Shown: piece after piece, positions 11,240-23,458 of the stretch
How positions within the stretch are numbered: the first letter of the stretch is position 1
Layout: every line of letters starts with the position of its first letter
NCBI GenBank assembly: GCA_950106755.1
Contig: OX467084.1
Location: 28,275,213 to 28,339,212, forward strand
DNA: 64,000 nt
DNA from: Climacium dendroides
Taxonomy: Eukaryota; Streptophyta; Bryopsida; Hypnales; Climaciaceae
Direction of reading: 5' to 3'
Made by a program: the position numbers and the translations under genes
The notes under the pieces: generated by a model
The model's database searches: none
Told to the model about the DNA's origin: nothing
What the model saw: only the letters and a program-made list of their open reading frames with translations

Positions 11240-14200
11240 AATATCAAGACCTGACAACCATTGCAAAAGTCAGAAAAGGTGAACTTCCAATTAGCAAAAT
11301 TCTACTTTTGGTACACCCCAAAATGAAATCCTGACATCCTCCGGGGAAGTCAGAAAAGGTGAACTTCCAGTTAGTAAGATTCTATAGGGCTAACTGAGTG
11401 GTGATGTGGAAATCGATAAGGATGTCATAGCAAAGCGGCCCTTCAAAGGCTTGATTGTTTCTCTAATGTGGAATTAGCCAAGCCTCTCTCTCAATCCAGT
11501 CGATGGATTATGTATACTTTGACAAAGTTGAATGTTGTCATTTGTGCTGCATGGAGTCTGCTCCAATGGATGCATCTTTTTTTTCCACTGAACTCAAAAG
11601 AGATGCTTGTCAATATTGAAGCTTTTGTATTGACCACAATTGAAGCTTAAAAAACAAGAGGAGGATCTCATTGCCAAATTAGAATCTAAAGTCCAACAGC
11701 TCCAAGATCTTCTCCATTCAATACTTCTTCTGAGAGGAGTTGAATTCTATTCAATCCAACCTTGCTTATTTTGAGAGAAAGCAGATAAAAGGACAAAAAG
11801 TTTGATTTTGTACTAGATGGAGGTTTATTTTGAGAGAAAGAAGATAGGACAAAATATTCAATCTTGTGCTAGATGGAGGCTTTGGGGAGACAAAATTTTG
11901 GTTGATTTTTTCCACCTTGTTTGGGAGGCTTCCAACTACTCTTTGATTGCCAAACTTTGGGACAACCAATGCAATCTACAATATGACTATAACAAATTTG
12001 AAAGTAGCTGCACAAGTTTCTATACCTGATTGTATACTTAGAAGGTCATGTCTTCTGATATACAACTTGACAGAGATGCAATCCTAGCATGTATAAATAA
12101 TTGATTTTCTATTGATATGACTCACTAATCCACCAAATTCTTATATTGATGGTGAAGGGTTGTAGTCCTAATTCTAATGGAATTACATTATAAATTTCTA
12201 CAAATTTGGAATCTCATTGGCAATGACTTTAAGAAGATGGTAGAGAATTATATTAGCCAAAAGTTGCTTATATCCTGGAATGACCTCAAAGACTATTGCT
12301 TTGTTATTTAAATCAAGTGACCACACAAATCTCTCAAATTGGCACCCTATTACCTTGTTAAACCTTTTTTTTACAAAACTATAGCTAAAACACTCTAGGT
12401 TAAGCTACAAAGCTTATTCAAAGATGTCATCAATTTAGAACAATCTGCCTTTATCTTTTTCAGACATAACTTAGGTGATATTCTATTGCAATATGAAATT
12501 GTTGAATGGGCCAAGGAATCATATCAAAACCTCATTTTTTTTAAGTTAGACTATACTAAGGAATGTAATGTAGTTTCTTGGAATTTTCTATTTTGAGTGA
12601 TGTGGAAATTAGGTATCTCAAATCAATTATTTGCCTAGTATTGATGCTGCTACAAGATACCTTAGCAACAATCATGTTCAATGGAAAAACAACTACTTCA
12701 TTCTCTATCCAATGAGGTGTAACACAAGGTTACTTTCTAGTGCCTTATTTTTTCTTACTTATAAGAAATGCCCTTAATATGGTAGCTAATCATGAGCAAT
12801 AATTAGCACAAATCATAGGCATACAACTCCTTGATAATGACTACAACCACTAGTTTCACAATGTGTAAATGACACTATGCTTTCAATTACAGGTTAAGAA
12901 CAAGACTTAAGCAATATCATGTCTCTTTCAAAGCTTTGAAATAGCTTTTGGATTCATTATTAATTGGACTAAAAGCATTGCCTACTAGTTCTTGTCAAAA
13001 CCAAAAGTAGATTGAATTGATCATTTTGCCTTACTTGGGCCCCTCTATCTTCACTTTTTGTGCTTTTGAGAGCTTTGTTCAAAAGCACATTAGAAACAAC
13101 AAATATTAATGGTTTTCTTTAAGGAAGGATCTTAAAAAAGATTTCTTACTACACAGTACAACATTGCCACTTGTTAGAAGAGCCACAATTATGGTTAATG
13201 CAATCCTCTTGTCTTCCTTATACTATTTTATAGCCATCTCAAGTGGTTCATTATAAGTTATCCAATCCATAAGAGGCATCATCACAAATTATTAATAGAG
13301 CAATACAGAACATTCATCCTATATTAGTATATGTTGGAACAATTGTTGCCTTCCCATTGTTCCCAAGCTTGTAGGAGGCTTAAAACTACTCAACCTAGAG
13401 GTATCCTTCACCACATTACTAGCCAAATCCGGAGGGTACACTTAGTTCTACTACAACAAACCATGTGCGAACAAGTGGTTTCTAATAAACTATAATTTTA
13501 ACTTCAAATTTTGAGCATTGTTTACTAATGACTATAGGATTCTACTCCCAAAATTTCAAACTCAAATAAAATATGGAATGATTTCTAGAAGAGGTTGGAA
13601 ATGCACTAAAATGACATGTTTTTTTAACTCAAATGTATTTAGAGAACACATTTAGATGACCATTGCATCAATATTCAACTCAAATGAGCTTTCAATAGAG
13701 ATTTATTTTTAGGAATTTTTTGTTCATTTTTTAGACAATATTTTCTTATATAATATAGGGGCATGAAAGTTATTTTTCAGTTCTAAAACATTTCTTTTTA
13801 CTTCAAAAATTTGTAACTAATTATTATTAATAAATTAAAATATCAATAATTCAAAACATAAACTTTCAAAGTAGAAAAATCTATTCATATTTTTTTCATG
13901 TAATTTTATTTAAAATTCAAAAAGTAAATAGGGGTCCAAAGTTTTGTTCGCACGCTAACATCAAAAAAAGGGAGAGTGCACCCTCCGAGTAGCCAAATGG
14001 ATACTTTTGATATTGAACCAAACATTTCAAATCTAAAAACTTTAATTCCTAAAATATAGGATTTTTAGAATGAACCCAATCTCAAATGCGAATATTAGTT
14101 TTCATCCCAATTATAGTTGATAGTTCATAGACCATCCATTATACGAGGCTCAAGGGTTTTGAATCTGATCATTGCCGCATGGGGACTCATTGTCAAACAC

Positions 14201-15620
14201 ATCAAATTTATTCTACCAAAAAATGTGAACAAGGTACTCACAACTAGTCTTTGGTGGTCCAAAAGTTTCATTGGCCTAAATTTTAATTTTTCAATTGATA
14301 GGGCTAGAGTACTAGCTCAAAGCAGGATGCACATGATTGGTGATCTTTGAGATTTCTATACGCATGACTTTAGATTATGGGAGGACATATCATCTAGGTT
14401 TGTTCTCTCAAATATTGAACGTTATCATTGGTCCTTTTTATTTCAAAGATCCCTCAAAATTGACTAACTCTCTTTACTATACATTTGTCCACGTCCAAGA
14501 AAGTGAATGGGTCAATTTATTCCATCATCTTGAGGATCTAATTCCTTTCTTGACATGAAAAATTGACAACCCTAATTTTAGCTCTCTTCCATTTCCAACT
14601 CAAATGAAAACCAAGTGCACTAGGGCGTCGTTTGAAGAACCTACATTCTAGAGGTTAAAAGAGGTTGTAACCACACATCCTACTTGTTATTTAGTCGTTG
14701 TACTCAATCAATGACATTTGATCCAAGCAAGTGGTAATGGGGGATGGCAATACTTTGATGGCTTATACAACCTCTATAGGTTGCAAGTTTCTTAGCAAGC
14801 AATGCCAATTGAAAAGGACCATCTTGTCTAAATGATCAAGCTCTCTTCCACTTATTTTTTTCTCTTCACTAGAAGGATGTCTAGTACAAAACTCAATCTT
14901 TGAAGGAGATAGCTTTTACTTGGTCCATTTGGTACAATGTTGTTGCCATCCATTCATGGAGAGTACGCATTGAATTAACTGGAGCATTGATATTATATAT
15001 AATGGTTGCTCTCTTGGGATTGAAGAAACATCTTTTCGTTGATTCTTCTTTTGTCCATGCCTCCAAAAGATATGGGAGTATGCCAATCCATTCATCATAT
15101 CCAAAGAAATCCACCAATTACAAGTCCTCATATTAAATTCAACTTCACCCAATGTGTTTTTGGATTTGATCTTCCTTGACATTTTCAAAGCCTCAAGACT
15201 ATTTAGACTTTCCTCTAAGGCTTTTCTTTGTGAATTATTTGGGTCTCTAGGAATAACAAAGTTTTCAATCAATACAAGTGGCCTATAGATTTCTCTCCAA
15301 AAGTTCTTTAGGAAGCTTTGTTGGACTCTAGGCATGCAATGCAATTGAAGGTACATTTGGCAACTTGTCATCATCTCCAACAAGTGGATGCTATCTGGTG
15401 GAATATTGATAGTATTTGGCTTCACTCTCATGTCCACACATGTAGGAATGGAGATCACGTCATCTAGACCAAGAGTCCCCCCTCCTAGGCTGTTTTTTAG
15501 CTCTATTTTGGCTATTTTTTGTTTGTACTCATTTCTCTTCATTGTCTAGTCTTTGGCTTGGTTGTTTTGTATGGTGAATTTTTTAATGCCATGGTTCTTC
15601 TATTGGTTAAAAAAAAGGGA
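11240..15620 (+). pseudogene. Decayed L1-type LINE (ORF2 remnants and 3' tail)
   Basis: Frames broken by many stops and shifts still follow LINE ORF2 order. A coiled-coil-like stretch (about 11650-11740) precedes the segment before the reverse transcriptase (11870-12030, ending in an FYT motif). Then come an NGIT-like block near 12175, a WHPITLLN-like block near 12330, the 'QSAFIF..HNLGDILL' block near 12440, a VVSWNF block near 12570, a GVTQG-like block near 12720, and a C-terminal zinc-knuckle-like region with CP.A...W and H.FF.CP features (14900-15110). The element ends in 'gtcttttggcttggttgttttg'-like 3' UTR words and an A-run near 15610. These words recur in other LINE tails of the window. 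It is split by a MITE at 13429-13989. A 55-bp tandem duplication lies at 11765-11875 and a 75-bp-spaced duplication at 11270-11380. The 5' limit is uncertain. Confidence 0.75.
13429..13989. mobile_element. MULE-type MITE with 9-bp target duplication
   Basis: Flanked on both sides by TAGCCAAAT (13420-13428 and 13990-13998), a 9-bp target duplication typical of Mutator-like elements. The ends are imperfect inverted repeats, CCGGAGGGTACACT on the left and the complement of CTCGGAGGGTGCACT on the right. It is inserted in the LINE at 11.2-15.6 kb and so is younger than it. No transposase is encoded. Confidence 0.85.
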
Positions 15621-16460
15621 TTTGGAAAAAGTTTTCATGTCATGTATCCTATTTTGTTTCCATTGGGTAAAAAGCCCATTCAATGCGACAACTTAAATTT
15701 GGCTAGATGGTCAAACTTTTGGATTCCTTCTAGAACTTGCATGACATCCCTATTTTCCCATTAAAAAATCGCATTCTCATCCATCTGCCACCTAGGAAAA
15801 AGGAATATTTTCCATCTAGATCATCTACATAAAATCGTAAAATTATGTTGCCTTAACAATTAGGTTGCCTTACTTAGGAAACTTACCTCATGACTCACTA
15901 CTTGTCCAGATGGAGGCACAAGCAATTCTCTATACCCGAGTCATGAATCAGTGTACCAACCCATGCAACATACGTGCTTCCTACATTACTGCATCCTTCT
16001 ATAGTAATTGTACATATTTATATAGTGTGGAAGCTTGTGACATTAAAAATGATTGTCATTCATCCAATAAATTTCAAATAAATTCAAATATACTTATTTT
16101 AATCAATATTCAAACAACAAATTTCAATTGATGCTTGCAATTGACCCTTTCCACCGACCTTGTGAAGAGTATAAATAAGACTTAAAAAAGATAGTCTTAC
16201 TCAGTTATTGAATTTGGGTTTGGTATTGGAAAGAAATATGAAAAAGATGGTTAGATACCAATTTCTCAAAGAAGAAAATTGGGGCTAAGAAAATCATATT
16301 CTTTAGAGACCTCAAAAAAAATGCAAAGATCTGATGCAATTGCCAATTGCCAATTGGCGTGAAATTAAACTGAAATGAAATGTAAGTAACCACCTTCTTT
16401 TGTTGCAAACACAAATGCTACTTCACTGAAACTTAGCCACACTTGTGTTTCAATTTCATA
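15621..16460. other. No gene recognised
   Basis: Unassigned AT-rich DNA with short ORFs only. Confidence 0.4.
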
Positions 16461-17114
16461 TTAACCCCTAAATGTCCAAGGCCTTTTTTGAGCTTCTTGA
16501 AATTTGCTCTAAATTAAACAAAAAGTCAACATTTTGATTAGTTGTATCAATTTTTTTAGTTGTAATAGCACAAATTCAAATTAGACATGTTAGAGATCAC
16601 ATAAGAAAAGGAAACACGACACTATCACCTATGGGTTGAAAGATTATAAGGCTTGATTATGAAGGTGTTAGAATTGCAAAAGCAATTCAAAGTCTTTCAA
16701 TCCTCTTTTCACAAGTGAAATCTAAAAATTGGGTCACCAAAAAAAGACAAGGATAAAGGGCCTAATATGCATAATTCCAATCAATTTATGGCTTTTCAAA
16801 ATTTATTCTATGATATTTTTAAAATGAATATCTAATGTGATTTTTTCTCCAAGATCTAGTGTATTTGAAGCTCATTTCCAAGAGCCTTATACACTAAAGA
16901 AAGTCAAGATTGCAATGGCCTCCCTTGTACAAAATCTTGAATATAAAAATCATAATCAATCATTTTAAAAATCGGATTCTTGTTGCTAAAACTAAACTTC
17001 AAAAAGAGTTATTCAAGAATACAAAATATTATAAATAGCAACTTGGTTAAGTTTTATTTAACTTCAAGATTTTGTCAACACCAAAATTTGGTACCTTGGG
17101 CATTTAGGGGTTAA
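16461..17114. mobile_element. Family Y TIR element, intact copy (654 bp)
   Basis: Begins TTAACCCCTAAATGTCCAAG and ends with the near reverse complement CTTGGGCATTTAGGGGTTAA. It aligns throughout with 20980-21868 in the same orientation, apart from an insertion in the latter. It has no coding capacity and is a non-autonomous DNA transposon of unknown superfamily. Confidence 0.8.
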
Positions 17115-18484
17115 GTAGAAGCATCATGACTCTTCTTATTTGAACAAAACATAACACAAAATGATATTTTTTAAGATAAACATTTTAGTATGCTTTAAAT
17201 TATTGAAGCATTTTACATTTTGTAGAATCTTGCCATGGAAGATTTTAATGCAATTTACCCCCCCAAAGCACATTGTCATAGTGTAGTGCATTACACACAC
17301 TATATTAGAAAAATATTAATTACAATTAGAAAAATATTGAATATTTTAATATATAAAATTACATTCACAAAGATTGCATTTTTCATCGAAATTTCATACT
17401 ACTTTAGGATTTTTTCACATTTATATATCTATTTTTGATGTCCAAAATCTTAGATTGACCTTTGGAGATTTTTCATTTTTTATTTTTTAATGTATATTTT
17501 ATGCAAATTTCTGAGGTGGAAAATTCTTCAAACATTTTAATGGAGAATATTTTTTAGTGCAAATTTTGGTAAAAAGGTGTGGCACTTGGTGCAAAACTAG
17601 TGCAAATCAAGCACTTGATGCACATGGTACTGCATGCTAGGAATTGGTATACCCAACAAAATAGTAGTATGCAATTATCCTTTTGCAAATTTGCAAAAGA
17701 TACTTCATAAATTTATAAATTTATAATTTTATAAATAACTTCATTAAATTTGTAAGTATGCTATATTTTTAAAAATTTAGAAATTTGAACTTAATTGAAA
17801 TGAAATAGACATCATTACTAAATGTTTATTGGTTACCAAACTATTATCAATACAAATAGTTTTTAGGAAAATGGACTAATTGCACTAGTGTATACATGTG
17901 AGACCCTTCCTACACTACCCCCTAAGGGTCAAGATTTTTCCCTCATAAAACATTAGAAAATGATGTTTCTATTGCCAAGTGCAAGACTTTTAAAAAAACA
18001 TTTACATTATTTACTGGAAGATCGTGCATTGGACTAGAGAAGATTGTAGTGTAGAAATTTTAGAAACTTTGATTATATATATATTTTAAGATAAAAGTCT
18101 TGGCTTATACCAAATCCAGAGATAAAGAGGCCAAGTTTTTGAAGGTTTTGATTGGTTGAAAACAAGAAGTTGTAAGAAGATGGTTTTAAATCATGAAATA
18201 AAAATTTGCAAGTCTCTAAAAAGGCCCAATGACTTGAAGCTCAAATTTTGAGGCCCTTAAAGTTATAATCAAATCTACTTCAAGGAGGTGCTTTTTTAAA
18301 ATTGAAATTCCAAGTCTATTCATGAAAAAAATTTATTGGCAATTTACATCAATCACATCTAATTGGCAATTTACACCAATCCCAAAAATCATGCTCCTAA
18401 TGAAGACTATTCAATGGCAAACAAGGGTCTTAAAGAGGCAAATTTTTGTTCCATTTGTTTGGTTTAAATAGGGACTAAGCATTT
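17115..18484. other. AT-rich DNA, nothing recognised
   Basis: No gene, repeat boundary or RNA signature that I can support. The minus side of 18300-18380 contains two close copies of a short phrase with 'ttggcaatttaca'. Confidence 0.35.
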
Positions 18485-18830
18485 TATTTTTATCTATTGT
18501 TTTATTTTTATTTTTATTTATTTATTTAAACAAATGGAATTCTATTACAAAAATGCCAAATATAAAGCAGCCAACCCAAAAGGCTAGACAAAGAGGAGAA
18601 ACAAAGAAGACCTAGATGAGAATGCAAGGAACATGCCCTTACCTATTCTAAATGATCTCATCTCCATCCCTAGTAGCAAGCATTGAGGAATGGAGCCACA
18701 CAACATCAAACTTAGGCCAAATCCATTATGCTTATTGGGGACATTCACGAGTGATATGTTTGGCCTTTGAGAAGAGAGTCAAGAAGGGCTTTTCAAAGAG
18801 CGCTATAAATGTTGGCTAAAGGCCAACGTT
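18485..18830 (-). mobile_element. LINE 3' end, minus orientation
   Basis: A T-rich run (18485-18530) is followed by 'aaacaaatggaattctatta' and 'cagccaacccaaaaggct'. The same order of words occurs at 20225 (minus) and, reverse-complemented, at the 3' end of the plus LINE near 15600. It reads as a 5'-truncated LINE copy whose A-tail appears here as T's. Confidence 0.55.
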
Positions 18831-19390
18831 TTTGAGCGAAAAAAAAAGTCTAAACATTTAAAGTAAAAAGAAATTGACAAATTTTTGTACGCATTACTAG
18901 AGTATAAGATTTTGAATCTTCTTAACTTAATATTTTTCATTTGAGACTTTTTTATCTTAAAGAATTGAATTGTGATTCTAGGGAAATAAATTCAATGTGA
19001 TTTCATGTCATTGATAAAAGTTTGAAACATCAAGCCAAAAATCAACGTTATAAAAAACCTATCCAAATCTTCTAGTATCCCATGAGAGGACATTTGTTCC
19101 TTTGGGGGCTAATTGGATGATCTATGAGTGAATGTAATGTAATTAGTGTGAATATTTGGATACAAATTAAAACTAAAGTTGGGTGCAAATTGGATGAAGG
19201 TATCATTACTTTAGTAGAAACCAATTAAATAAACTTTTACTAGGAGTGTTATACTGCCTAAGAATTAAAATTCACTCAATGTCATGCTTTTTTTTTCTCA
19301 TTTAGGATTTAGAAAATCAATATAATTAGTACTAGTATTTACAAAAGCAACACTTTACTTTTTGAGTCAATATTTGAGTCGAGCAGCAAT
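18831..19390. other. No gene recognised
   Basis: AT-rich sequence without supported features. Confidence 0.4.
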
Positions 19391-19663
19391 TAAGGTAGGG
19401 ACACCCAAATGTGCCACTGACCTTAAACCGCCATCTATACTATATGTACATCTCCAAAATCAGTTCTGTACCTATGTGGAAGAAACGCTTTCAGAATCAA
19501 ACTTTGTTCCTTGCTAACTTTTGCATACAGTATCCAAATGCCACGTTCTCTGGTGCGTTGGAACCTCCTTTCACTTGCCAACAAGAACATATGAAAATTT
19601 GAGTCTAATAATAGAAAACAGGTTCAGTAGCAAAAAGTGGCGGTTTTGGGTGTACCTACCTTA
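19391..19663. mobile_element. Stowaway-like MITE, copy 1
   Basis: Has the ends TA-AGGTAGGGACACCCAAA and the complementary TTTGGGTGTACCTACCT-TA. The same element lies inverted at 22968-23243, and a shorter relative with TA-AGGTAG ends is nested at 21639-21860. The TA flanks fit a Tc1/mariner-type (Stowaway) MITE. The interior is well conserved between the two long copies, which suggests recent mobility. Confidence 0.85.
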
Positions 19664-20224
19664 ACAGCAGGGCTTATTAACAAATTTTGCCCCTCCATGA
19701 TGTCATACAGTCCTAAAGGGATCAACGGTTAGGAGAGCTCCTGAAAGTCCCAAGCACTATTCTTTTTTATTTAGCAAAGATTGGCCATTTGGCCAACTGT
19801 TTGATTCTAAATTAGCTCCACCTGTTTGATAGTTGTTTCTTAAAATTAAAAAAATTTCGCCCGGGACGAGGTCCCCTGGTTCTGTGTACTGTTCCCTGCA
19901 ATGGAAATTGTGCATGTGTTTCAAAAATTTAAATTTTTAAAAAAAAAAAGCTCCACCTACACTGCATTCAGTTTGCAATTGTCTCAAGGTATATGAAAAG
20001 AAACTAAGGTAGCTGCACAATATTCCATTCCGTAACTCAATTGTGTGCAAATGAAGTCCTTGCATTCATTTCAACACGAGAATATAGGAAAGTGCATGAT
20101 CTCTTATTTCTTTTGGGTTACATAATAAGATATTAAGTACCCTCCTAGATTCTTACTCTAGAATGAATGTAAGGACTTCATTTGCATAGGATTGGGTCAA
20201 GGGATGGAATAAGGTGCTATTACC

Positions 20225-20690
20225 TTGTACTTTGTTTTCTTTTAAATGCAAATGGAAGAACCATTGCATTAAAAAGACTATAATACAAGACAGCCAAGCC
20301 AAAGGCTCGACAATGAAGATAAATGAAAGATGAGCCAAAACATAACTACAAAATGAGTTAGGAGGGGGACTCTTGGTTTAGATGACATGATCTCCATTCA
20401 TACATGTGAGGATAGGAGAGTGAAGTTATAAACTATCAAAATTCTGTTAGATAGAACTGACATGCTGGAATTGCTAGATGTGTCATATGGCCGGAGTTTA
20501 ATAAAGTTTCCTAGAGAGCTTTCTGAGAGAAGTCCTCGGAGAAGTCCAGAGGCCACTTGTGTTAATTGAAAACCTTGATGTTCTTAGAAACCCAGATAGT
20601 CTACAAAGAATAGCTTTGAAGGAGAGTCTAAATACTCTTGAGGCCTTGAAAATGACCAAGAAGCTTAAATCCAAAAACAACTAAAGTAGG
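20225..20690 (-). pseudogene. LINE 3' fragment, minus orientation
   Basis: Starts with a T-rich run and 'gcaaatggaagaaccattgc' 3' UTR words, then shows similarity to the far C-terminal part of the plus LINE. The minus-strand reading at 20498-20680 (FLDLSFLVIFKASRVFRLS-like) resembles the plus reading near 15160-15260. It is a 5'-truncated copy with broken frames. Confidence 0.6.
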
Positions 20691-20979
20691 AGGTTTTAAA
20701 AGCACATAGGCTTTAAAGTCACCCGCCTCTTTGAATGTACACTATTTGTACATGTTGCTTTTTTGTAGCCTTCAACAATGTACAAATATTGTATGTTTGA
20801 GGAGGTAGACAATTTTAGAGCCCTATACCATTTCAACTTCATGTTTTCATATTTAATTCCAAAAAAATTCCAAAAAAATATGAACAACTTGGGTTTGATG
20901 CCAATTCTACTTTTCTTTCAAGGAAAATCTATTGAATCTGTTCAAGAAGCTTCAACTCTCCAAATTTTAGTTTGAGCTA

Positions 20980-21868
20980 TTAATCCCTCAATGCCCAAGG
21001 CCTTTTTTGAGCTTTTTGGAATTTGCTCTAAATTAAACAAAAAGCCAACATTTTGATAAGTTGTATCAATTTTTTAAAATCATAATAGCACAAATTCAAA
21101 CTAGACATGTTAGGAATCACATAGGAAAAGGAAATACAACAATATCACTTATGGATTGAAAGATTATAATGTTTGATCATAGAGATGTTAAAACTGCAAA
21201 AGTGATTTGAAGTCTTTCAATCCTCTTTTCACAAGTGAAATCTAAAAATTGGGTCACCAAAAAAATATTAAGATAAAGAGCCTAACATGCATAACCCCAA
21301 TCAATTTATGTCTTTTCAAAATCTACTCTATACTATTTTTTAAATGAATTTCTAATGTGACTTTTTCTCTAAGATCTAGTCTTGGATCTAGTGTATTTGA
21401 AGCCCATTTCCAAGAGCCCTCTACAGTAAGAAAAGTCAAGATCGCAATGGGACCCCTTTGAACAAAATCTTGAATATAAAAATCATAATCAATCATTTTA
21501 AGAATTGGATTCTTGTTGCTAAAACTAAACTTCAAAAAGAATTATTTCAAGACTACAAAGTATTATAAATAGCAATTCAGTTAGGTTTTATTTAACTTCA
21601 AAGTACTGTTGACACCCAAATTTGGTGCCTCATGCATGTAAGGTAGAGGCACCCTGAAGCGTCCCTATACCCAATGGCGTCCCTTTCTAAGAAGGGGCAT
21701 CATTTTAGAACCTAAATGTAGACATACCAAATATGGCTTATTATTTTTTGACTGAAGTAATAAGCCATGTATGGCCACCTAGAATTGCATTTCAGAATGA
21801 CGCCCCTTCCTAGAAAGGACGTCATTGGATACAAGGATGCTTCAGGGTGCCTCTACCTTAGGGGTTAA
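20980..21868. mobile_element. Family Y TIR element, copy with nested MITE
   Basis: Aligns with 16461-17114 from the TTAATCCCTCAATGCCCAAG start to the GGGGTTAA end. The only large difference is a MITE inserted 8-9 bases from the right end. Comparison with the intact copy gives the pre-insertion sequence directly. Confidence 0.8.
21639..21860. mobile_element. Stowaway-like MITE nested in family Y element
   Basis: The two halves fold back on each other: the left arm begins TA-AGGTAGAGGCACCCTG, the right arm is its reverse complement, and the turn lies near 21745. In the intact host copy the site reads 'TTTAGGGG'. Here TA is present on both sides of the insert, so the target duplication is TA. 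The ends resemble those of the MITEs at 19391 and 22968. Confidence 0.9.
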
Positions 21869-22967
21869 ATGTAAGGGTTAAATGGGCGATTTATGGACCT
21901 CCTTTTGCAGTTGAAATCAATCCAATACGAGCCAAAAAGAACCCAGAAAAAAGAAATACAGTGGAAACAACCCAATACAGTAGCATCTCCAATTTTTTTA
22001 ATTTTGTCTTCTCTTCTGTAAAATGGAAATCCACTCACGGTGAGACTTTTTTTCCAAGATTGCTGATTACCCAAACTCATAACTTAGCCCAAACCAGTCC
22101 CCTATAATCTGTCCCCTTCAGTTCCAGTTGGGGGAATGGAATATTTGATTCCACATAGTGGGGCACCGTTTGCCAATGGAATAGAATGGAATAGTGAGGC
22201 CCCTCCTGGACTCTTGGATCCAACTAATATCAACGCCCCATTTGCTCCGAATATGCCTCTGCTGTGCTTTTTCTATAGTTGAAAGGAAGACCCATTTCAT
22301 CATCACTACTGTAGTACTGTACTACTGTACTACCTGGGGTCATGGAAATGCCGGACTTCAAAAAGTCAGTGAAAGTGAGGACTTGAGACCGTGGCTAAGA
22401 CCCCAGGCCCTTCGGAGCCCAGATTCCCCATCCCAAGTCCTGGTGAATATCCCTGGAAGGACCTAATAAATTTCCCACTCCCGGACTCCCTGAGTCCCTG
22501 ACTGACCTGAAGCTAGGGACTGATAAAGATAGCGGGATTTTTAAAGCCAGGCCTGGCCTAGGGCAGTAAAATTAGCGGAGGCTCTCCTTCGAGTAGTGGC
22601 AGTGGGGAAGCCTACTGGGGCACCAACTGGGGATCCCCTGACTCTTCAAGGAAGCACAAGGGCACTTCCGTTCCCTGGGCGGGCTTGGGTGAACGCTTCG
22701 AGCGAACCCTTGGGAACTCCCCGTGGGTTTTCTATTTTGTCCCCCGAGTGAGTATCTGAGCTATTGGGGGGTAGAGGCCAAGGTTCGGGGCCCAGAATTA
22801 GATGCAGCGTTTTGTCTGGGGCAGGACCAGTGTTGGAGTATTGGAGGAGCAATTAATAAGGAACCCCACTAACTCGGGCGGTGAACTTGGGACGGAGGAA
22901 ATTAAGCTCCAAGGTGGAGGCACCCATAACCGAGCAAACAAGGAATTATTCTGGACATGACGTGGAG
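21869..22967. other. GC-rich island, possible LTR or gene remnant
   Basis: From about 22180 to 22960 the base composition rises well above the surroundings, with many CCC/GGG runs. There is also a GTACTGTACTAC-type simple repeat near 22310-22335. ORFs on both strands (90 codons plus, 68 codons minus) match nothing I recognise. A solo LTR or decayed retroelement end is possible, but no boundary repeats were found. Confidence 0.3.
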
Positions 22968-23243
22968 TAAGGTAGGCACACCCAAAACTGCCACTTTTTG
23001 CTACGGAAGCTATTTTCTGTTAGCAGACTGGTCAAATTTTCATATGTTCTTGTTGGCAAGTGAAAGGGGGTTCCAACGCACCAAAGAATGTGGCATTTGG
23101 ATACTGTATGCAAAAGTTATCAAGGAACAAAGTTTGGTTCTAAAAGCGTTTCTTCCACATAGGTACAGAACTGATTTTGGAGATGTACACACAGTATAGA
23201 TGGCGGTTTAAGGTCAGTGGCACATTTGGGTGTACCTACCTTA
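22968..23243. mobile_element. Stowaway-like MITE, copy 2 (inverted)
   Basis: Reverse-complement copy of 19391-19663 with the same TA-AGGTAGG..CACACCC ends and a matching interior, including the 'gttccaacgcaccaaagaa' and 'cagaactgattttggagatg' phrases. Confidence 0.85.
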
Positions 23244-23458
23244 GTGAAAGGCACAGGCAAAAGCAAAGGCAAGGCAAAGCAAATATTTTCATATTTTCAG
23301 AGGTGCATGGATAGAAATGATGGGGATTGCAATAAAGTTGGTAATGGGATCGCTTGAACTGAAAATATGATGAGTTTTGAAAGCCAAAAGTTCATCTAGA
23401 TCCATGTCCAATGTGGTAGACTATTTTGAAATTGACCATTTAAAAGGGTTTTGACTAT

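Noticed and set aside
14916..15542. 208-codon open frame on the minus strand
   Set aside because: It lies antisense to the C-terminal part of the plus-strand LINE. The sense frames read as LINE zinc-region remnants and end in LINE 3'-UTR words, and the similar fragment at 20498-20680 shares sense as well as antisense similarity.
22660..22830. Possible tRNA-like B-box (GGTTCGGGGCC, GCTTCGAGCGAACCC)
   Set aside because: No matching acceptor stem, anticodon arm or A-box at the right distance.
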